Source of the DNA: Roseovarius tolerans
Lineage (GTDB): Bacteria > Pseudomonadota > Alphaproteobacteria > Rhodobacterales > Rhodobacteraceae
Assembly (NCBI RefSeq): GCF_900109855.1
Contig: NZ_FOBO01000001.1
Coordinates: forward strand, 186,001 to 250,000
Reading direction: 5' to 3'
Length of the DNA stretch: 64,000 nucleotides
Below, in pieces: positions 60,427-64,000 of this stretch (position 1 is the stretch's first letter; every line of letters starts with the position of its first letter). The position numbers were made by a program, and so were the translations under genes. A model generated the notes under the pieces. That model was given only the letters and a program-made list of their open reading frames with translations, made no database searches and was not told where the DNA came from.

Positions 60427-60646
60427 GGCCTGTTGCTGCCGTTGACCGCTTCACTCATGCGCGGAATCAAGGCCGAAGGCCGCCGCGCATCGCCGGGCCG
60501 CCCCCCGGCACGGCGATTTGGCTGCAACCTGCTCTGCGCTCGGATGTTTTTCGGGCTTGGCTGAGATAAAGCGCTACAAAACTGACGTTAGATCGCCGCA
60601 CCGCGGCCCGTCGATGCGCGGCTCACGACAACGGCAGCTTCAGGCC
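60427..60646. repeat. Structured MITE-like repeat, copy B
   Basis: A 220-base element with 18-base terminal inverted repeats: GGCCTGTTGCTGCCGTTG (60427-60444) and CAACGGCAGCTTCAGGCC (60629-60646), 16 of 18 matching. Inside, GCCGCGCATCG (60482-60492) is the exact complement of CGATGCGCGGC (60612-60622), and CACGGCGAT matches ATCGCCG nearer the centre. It is colinear with copy A at 21603-21844. It starts 11 bases after the ketoacyl-synthase stop. No gene is seen in 60417-60738. Confidence 0.7.
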
Positions 60647-60672
60647 CATCCAGGCAAAACCTGCCCCAACGC

Positions 60673-60700
60673 AAAACTCCCCCGGCGAAAGCCGGAGGAG
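60673..60700 (-). terminator. Probable Rho-independent terminator of the IalB-family gene
   Basis: On the minus strand CTCCTCCGGC, a TTTC loop and GCCGGGGGAG form a stem followed by TTTTGC. It lies 39 bp after the IalB-family stop codon. Confidence 0.65.
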
Positions 60701-60738
60701 GCATGTCTTGCCTAGTCTGGATCGGGCCTGTGCCCGGC

Positions 60739-61377
60739 TCAGTTCGACAGTTCGGATGCCGCGTCATAGGCGGCGGTAAAGCCGGCGAGCGAGGCGTCGA
60801 TGCGCACGGTCTGGTCGGGGGCCTGGGCCGGGACGATCTGGATGGTCGCCTTCACGCCACGCTTGAGCGCGTCGACTTCCGGCTGGGTCAGGCCGATGCG
60901 GGCGAAACAGCCGCCCATGGTGCAGAACGAATAGGCATAGCTCTTGGCCTTGCCGCCGTCGACCGATAGCTTGACCTCTTCCGAGAGCAGTGTGCCAAGC
61001 GGCACGGCGAGGGTGGCGCCGGCGACGACATTGCCTGCATTGCCCAGCTTGTAGAGGCTGAACTCTGCCACCGGGTTGCCTTCGGACTCGGTCAGAAGCT
61101 GGTACATCTGGCACAGTTCGGGGGTGTCTTCGGTCTGGTTGCGGAAACACTTGAGCTGCCAGTCGTCAAAGCTCTCCTTGATGTAAGAGCCGTCCTCCTG
61201 CACCTCGCGCCCGGTATCGAGCCCTTGTGCCAGTGCGTTGCCGGTTTCCTGTTCGGCCTGTTCGGTCTGTTCTGTGCTTGGTGCCGTTTCGGCAGGGGCC
61301 TCTGCCTCTTGCGCGCCGACAGTGGTGCCAAGCGCGAGCAGGGCGGCGATGGACAGGCGTGAAATGAACTTGGACAT
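60739..61377 (-). CDS. Invasion-associated locus B (IalB) family protein
   Basis: 212 residues. Signal peptide MSKFISRLSIAALLALGTTVGA, an acidic Glu/Thr/Gln-rich linker (EAEAPAETAPSTEQTEQAEQ), then the IalB domain with four Cys (WQLKCFRNQ, LCQMY, SFCTMGGCFARIGL) likely paired in the periplasm. Named from Bartonella, but common in free-living Rhodobacterales where its role is unclear. The 437-base region upstream contains two intrinsic terminators in the same direction. Confidence 0.88.
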   Translation of the reverse strand: MSKFISRLSIAALLALGTTVGAQEAEAPAETAPSTEQTEQAEQETGNALAQGLDTGREVQEDGSYIKESFDDWQLKCFRNQTEDTPELCQMYQLLTESEGNPVAEFSLYKLGNAGNVVAGATLAVPLGTLLSEEVKLSVDGGKAKSYAYSFCTMGGCFARIGLTQPEVDALKRGVKATIQIVPAQAPDQTVRIDASLAGFTAAYDAASELSN

Positions 61378-61537
61378 TGGTTCCCCATTACATGGTCGGT
61401 TGATTTGGTGCGATTTAACATGTCATGCGCGCGCTGTCAGGCGCAAAACATGGGACGCTGTCAGGCCCGTGGCGGGTTTTCGCGCGGATCGCCGGTTGCG
61501 TCAATCCTGTGACGGCCCGGCCCGCCATGGTCGGGAC

Positions 61538-61604
61538 AAAAAGAAAGAGGCCTTGCGGCCTCCTTCCTGTTTCTCCCCGTCGGACTGGCCGACTTAGTTA
61601 TTGA
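61538..61604 (-). ncRNA. Candidate small RNA 2 with own promoter and terminator
   Basis: Minus strand. A promoter with TTGACG (61638-61633), 17 bases, and TAGCTT (61615-61610) predicts a start near 61604. The transcript has a hairpin GTCGG-CCAGT-CCGAC (61593-61579), an unpaired purine-rich linker, and a terminator GAGGCC-GCAA-GGCCTC (61562-61547) followed by TTTCTTTTT (61546-61538). About 67 nt. It could instead be an attenuated leader of the IalB-family gene, 160 bases further on. Confidence 0.5.
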
Positions 61605-61660
61605 AGCGAAAGCTAGGACAGAAACCGGCATGCGTCAACAGGCTATGTCGCAAGCGCCGG

Positions 61661-61755
61661 AAAAAAGGCCGCACCCGGGGGGCGCGGCCAGTCTGACAGG
61701 GAGGAATGCCCGGAACCAGAGGACATTCGGCCCCGGGCATGAATTCAGACTGGCA
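61661..61755 (-). ncRNA. Candidate small RNA 1, strongly folded, with intrinsic terminator
   Basis: Minus strand. CCAGTCTGA (61753-61745) pairs with TCAGACTGG (61696-61688); nested within it ATGCCCGG (61740-61733) pairs with CCGGGCAT (61713-61706). Then a terminator, GGCCGC (61689-61684) with GCGGCC (61672-61667), ends in six T (61666-61661). A CCUCCC stretch lies in the 3' internal loop, like the anti-Shine-Dalgarno motifs of some Rhodobacter small RNAs. A TTGACC at 61781-61776 is a possible -35, but no good -10 follows it. Confidence 0.5.
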
Positions 61756-61814
61756 CAGAAAGGTTAACTTTGTATGGTCAAGCCGTGACGATTTCTGGAC
61801 GAGGGTAGTGAGCC

Positions 61815-63353
61815 GTGAACAATTCCATTTTCATAGGCGGCGGCGGGCCGGACTATTCCGAGCCGCAGGGCCTTTTGCTCAAATACGCCAACCGGCACGG
61901 GCTTGTGGCCGGGGCGACGGGCACGGGCAAGACGGTGACGCTGCAGATCCTCGCCGAAGGGTTCTCGGATGCGGGCGTGCCGGTGATCCTGTCGGATATC
62001 AAGGGTGACGTGTCGGGCATGGCGGTGGCGGGCAGCCCCGACCACAAGCTGCATGGCCCGTTCACCGAACGCGCGGAAAAGATCGGGTTCGAGGCGTTCC
62101 GCTATGACAGTTTTCCGGTGGTGTTCTGGGATCTGTTCGGCGAGCAGGGCCACCCGGTTCGCACCACGATCGCCGAGATGGGGCCGCTCTTGCTGTCGCG
62201 TCTGCTGGGTCTGTCGGATGCGCAGGAAGGCGTGCTCAACATCGCGTTTCGCGTGGCCGACGAAGAGGGAATGCCGCTGCTCGATCTCGATGACATCCGG
62301 GCGCTGCTGCTCTGGGTGGGTGAGAATGCGGATGAGTTGTCGCTGCGCTATGGCAATGTGGCGGCGGCCTCGGTGGGGGCGATTCAGCGGTCGCTGCTGG
62401 TGCTGGAAAACCAGGGGGCGGCGCATTTCTTTGGCGAACCGGCGCTTGATCTGGCCGATCTGATGCAGGTCACGCCCGAGGGGCGCGGCCATGTCAACAT
62501 CCTTGCCGCTGACCGTCTGGTGCAGTCGCCGCAGCTTTATGCCACCTTCCTGCTGTGGCTCCTGTCGGAACTCTTTGAGACGTTGCCCGAGGTGGGCAAC
62601 CCCGACAAGCCGAAGCTGGTCTTTTTCTTCGACGAGGCGCATCTTCTGTTCGATGACGCGCCCAAGGTGCTGGTGGACAAGGTCGAGCAGGTGGCGCGGC
62701 TCATTCGCTCCAAGGGGGTGGGGGTGTATTTCATCACCCAGAATCCCGATGACGTGCCCGAGGATGTGCTGGGGCAATTGGGCAACCGATTTCAGCATGC
62801 GTTGCGCGCCTTTACCGCGCGCGATCAAAAGGCGTTGCGCCGGGCCGCGGAAACCTATCGCCCCAATCCGAGGTTCGATACCGGCGACGCGATCCGTGAC
62901 GTTGGCGTGGGCGAGGCTGTGACCTCGATGCTGGAGGGCAAGGGGGTGCCGGGGGTGGTCGAGCGCACGCTCATTCGCCCGCCCGCGACGCAGCTTGGCC
63001 CCTGTGACCCCGAGACCCGGCGTGCGTTGATCGCCGCCTCGCCGGTGGCGGGTAAATACGACACCGCGATCGACCGGCATTCGGCGCATGAGATGCTGGC
63101 CGAACGGGCCGAGGCGGCGGCGAAGGCGGCCGAAGCAGCCGAGGCCGAGGTGGCGGCGGAAGAAGAGAAGGCCCGCGAGTTCAAGGCCGCGCGCCGCTAT
63201 TCCGGCGGGGCGAGCCCGGGGCGTGCGCGCCGGGTGTCGGGCTCGGACGGGATCGGCGGGGCGCTGGCCTCGGCGCTGGTCAAGGAGCTGAAGGGCACCA
63301 CGGGGCGGCGCATCGTGCGCGGTATTCTGGGCGGGCTCTTCAAGGGGCGTTGA
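61815..63353 (+). CDS. HerA-like ATPase, DUF853 family
   Basis: 512 residues. Walker A GLVAGATGTGKTVTLQILAE, Walker B KLVFFFDEAHLLFDD, and the arginine-finger region RSKGVGVYFITQNPDDVPED. An Ala/Glu-rich coiled segment near 430-460 precedes a basic C-terminus ending RGILGGLFKGR. These DNA-translocase-like ATPases (YjgR type) are widespread; their cellular job is not known. It stands alone, divergent from the small RNA candidates. Confidence 0.88.
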   Translation: MNNSIFIGGGGPDYSEPQGLLLKYANRHGLVAGATGTGKTVTLQILAEGFSDAGVPVILSDIKGDVSGMAVAGSPDHKLHGPFTERAEKIGFEAFRYDSFPVVFWDLFGEQGHPVRTTIAEMGPLLLSRLLGLSDAQEGVLNIAFRVADEEGMPLLDLDDIRALLLWVGENADELSLRYGNVAAASVGAIQRSLLVLENQGAAHFFGEPALDLADLMQVTPEGRGHVNILAADRLVQSPQLYATFLLWLLSELFETLPEVGNPDKPKLVFFFDEAHLLFDDAPKVLVDKVEQVARLIRSKGVGVYFITQNPDDVPEDVLGQLGNRFQHALRAFTARDQKALRRAAETYRPNPRFDTGDAIRDVGVGEAVTSMLEGKGVPGVVERTLIRPPATQLGPCDPETRRALIAASPVAGKYDTAIDRHSAHEMLAERAEAAAKAAEAAEAEVAAEEEKAREFKAARRYSGGASPGRARRVSGSDGIGGALASALVKELKGTTGRRIVRGILGGLFKGR

Positions 63354-63398
63354 CGCGCGCGCGGCGGATACGGTAGGCGTGCCGCAGCGCTTGACTTT

Positions 63399-63654
63399 CA
63401 CGCGGCAGGCCGCCATAGCACCCCAACCGACATTTCCTGCCGCGTGAGCAGCACGGCCCCTGAAACGGGGCGACCCATATGAAATGTCGCGGACCTGTTC
63501 CCAAAATCACGCGTGGGGCCAAACACCTGTCGGAAGGCGGGGGCAATCGGCCCTTTGTCTTGGCCCGTCAGGTGCAACCACGACGACCGGGCGGTGATCT
63601 TTGCCGCCTGCACCGGGCTTTGGGCAGATGTCCTGGCCCCCGAAAGGATACGAT
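63399..63654 (+). promoter_or_regulatory. Long structured leader of the RNA helicase gene, possible pseudoknot
   Basis: CACGCGGCAGG (63399-63409) pairs perfectly with CCTGCCGCGTG (63436-63446). CGACATTT (63428-63435), in the loop of that stem, is the exact complement of AAATGTCG (63482-63489), and GCCCC/GGGGC (63456-63471) forms a small hairpin between them: a pseudoknot plan. Further 3', GGGCCAA and CACCTG precede TTGGCCC and CAGGTG, again crossing, and GGCGG/CCGCC form another hairpin. No gene is seen in 63354-63654. Confidence 0.45.
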
Positions 63655-64000
63655 TTGAACCTCTTTGACGAAATGGGCCTGCCCCAATCGCTCACCCGCA
63701 AGCTGGCCGCGTCTGGCATCACCGAACCCACCCCGATCCAGACCCATGCCATTCCGCATGCCCTGAACGGCGAGGATGTGCTGGGCCTTGCGCAGACCGG
63801 CACCGGCAAGACCATGGCCTTTGGCCTGCCGCTGATTACCGCGCTGATGGAGGCGCCGGGCAAACCCGCGCCCAAGACGATCCGCAGCCTGATCCTTGCG
63901 CCGACGCGCGAGTTGGCCGGGCAGATCCGCGACGCGCTTTTGCCGCTGGTCAAGGACAGCCCGATCAAGATCAACCTCGTGGTCGGCGGCGCGTCGATCA
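63655..64000 (+). CDS. DEAD-box RNA helicase, N-terminal part
   Basis: The gene runs off the right edge; 115 codons are visible. It starts with TTG at 63655 after GAAAGGA and reads NLFDEMGLPQSLTRKLAASG (F and Q motifs: ITEPTPIQTHAIPHAL), then Walker A AQTGTGKTMAFGLPL and motif Ia LAPTRELAGQI. RhlE-like cold-shock helicases have this N-terminus. TTG initiation and a long folded leader suggest post-transcriptional control. The DEAD motif itself lies beyond the window. Confidence 0.88.
   Translation, partial: MNLFDEMGLPQSLTRKLAASGITEPTPIQTHAIPHALNGEDVLGLAQTGTGKTMAFGLPLITALMEAPGKPAPKTIRSLILAPTRELAGQIRDALLPLVKDSPIKINLVVGGASI

Overview
The window is high-GC alphaproteobacterial chromosome, most likely from the Roseobacter group of the Rhodobacterales. 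The evidence is the gene content (TRAP transporters, DUF6456, DUF6477 and DUF2852 proteins, GluQRS and TrmFO, an IalB-family protein), a perfect alphaproteobacterial LexA box, and a short extragenic repeat that recurs at three places. I saw no rRNA, tRNA, CRISPR array, prophage or intact insertion sequence. Assignments rest on reading motifs by eye; no database search was run.

Layout. 1-10154 is housekeeping: the 3' end of ligA overlapping recG; a 40-residue membrane microprotein gene behind a LexA box; a heme-binding HAMP membrane protein; an Fe-S scaffold gene divergent from hisI; gluQ-trmFO-enoyl-CoA hydratase; a thioesterase; and speD-speE. 10515-11470 is rplM-rpsI with a clear promoter and terminator. 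11533-20087 is a surface-polysaccharide block: rfbC-rfbB-rfbD-rfbA for dTDP-rhamnose, a phosphatase preceded by a wecB stump, a nucleotide-sugar epimerase, a MarR-type EPS regulator divergent from a NusG/RfaH-type antiterminator, and kdsD-kdsA for KDO. An aldehyde dehydrogenase follows, then the first copy of a structured repeat.

21928-30286 is a catabolic island for four-carbon sugar acids (threonate/erythronate type): an SDR, a LacI-type repressor with two operators 63 bp apart, a TRAP transporter, and ltnD-otnK-otnC-otnI with overlapping start and stop codons. 30405-32088 is purC-purS-purQ; 32134-35234 is a DctB/DctD-like two-component pair whose regulator lacks the sigma-54 GAFTGA loop; then trpA and ychF. 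37582-44115 is mainly minus strand: an MttB-superfamily methyltransferase, DUF2852, TetR, PPK2, a hydrolase, metA and an ATPase. 44229-51400 holds a FadL-type porin, an EamA transporter, guaA, a broken fadL pseudogene and a second MttB paralogue.

51422-64000 holds DUF6477, an HTH-DUF6456 gene preceded by two perfect DnaA boxes, a VIT-family transporter divergent from oxyR, lipA, a YcbK-like protein divergent from an L,D-transpeptidase, an ACP/ketoacyl-synthase pair, the second structured repeat, an IalB-family gene whose upstream region carries two same-direction intrinsic terminators (candidate small RNAs), a HerA-like ATPase, and the start of a DEAD-box RNA helicase with a long, possibly pseudoknotted leader. 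The most novel material is non-coding or very small: the LexA-box microprotein, the repeat pair, the tandem small-RNA candidates, the helicase leader and the DnaA-box promoter.
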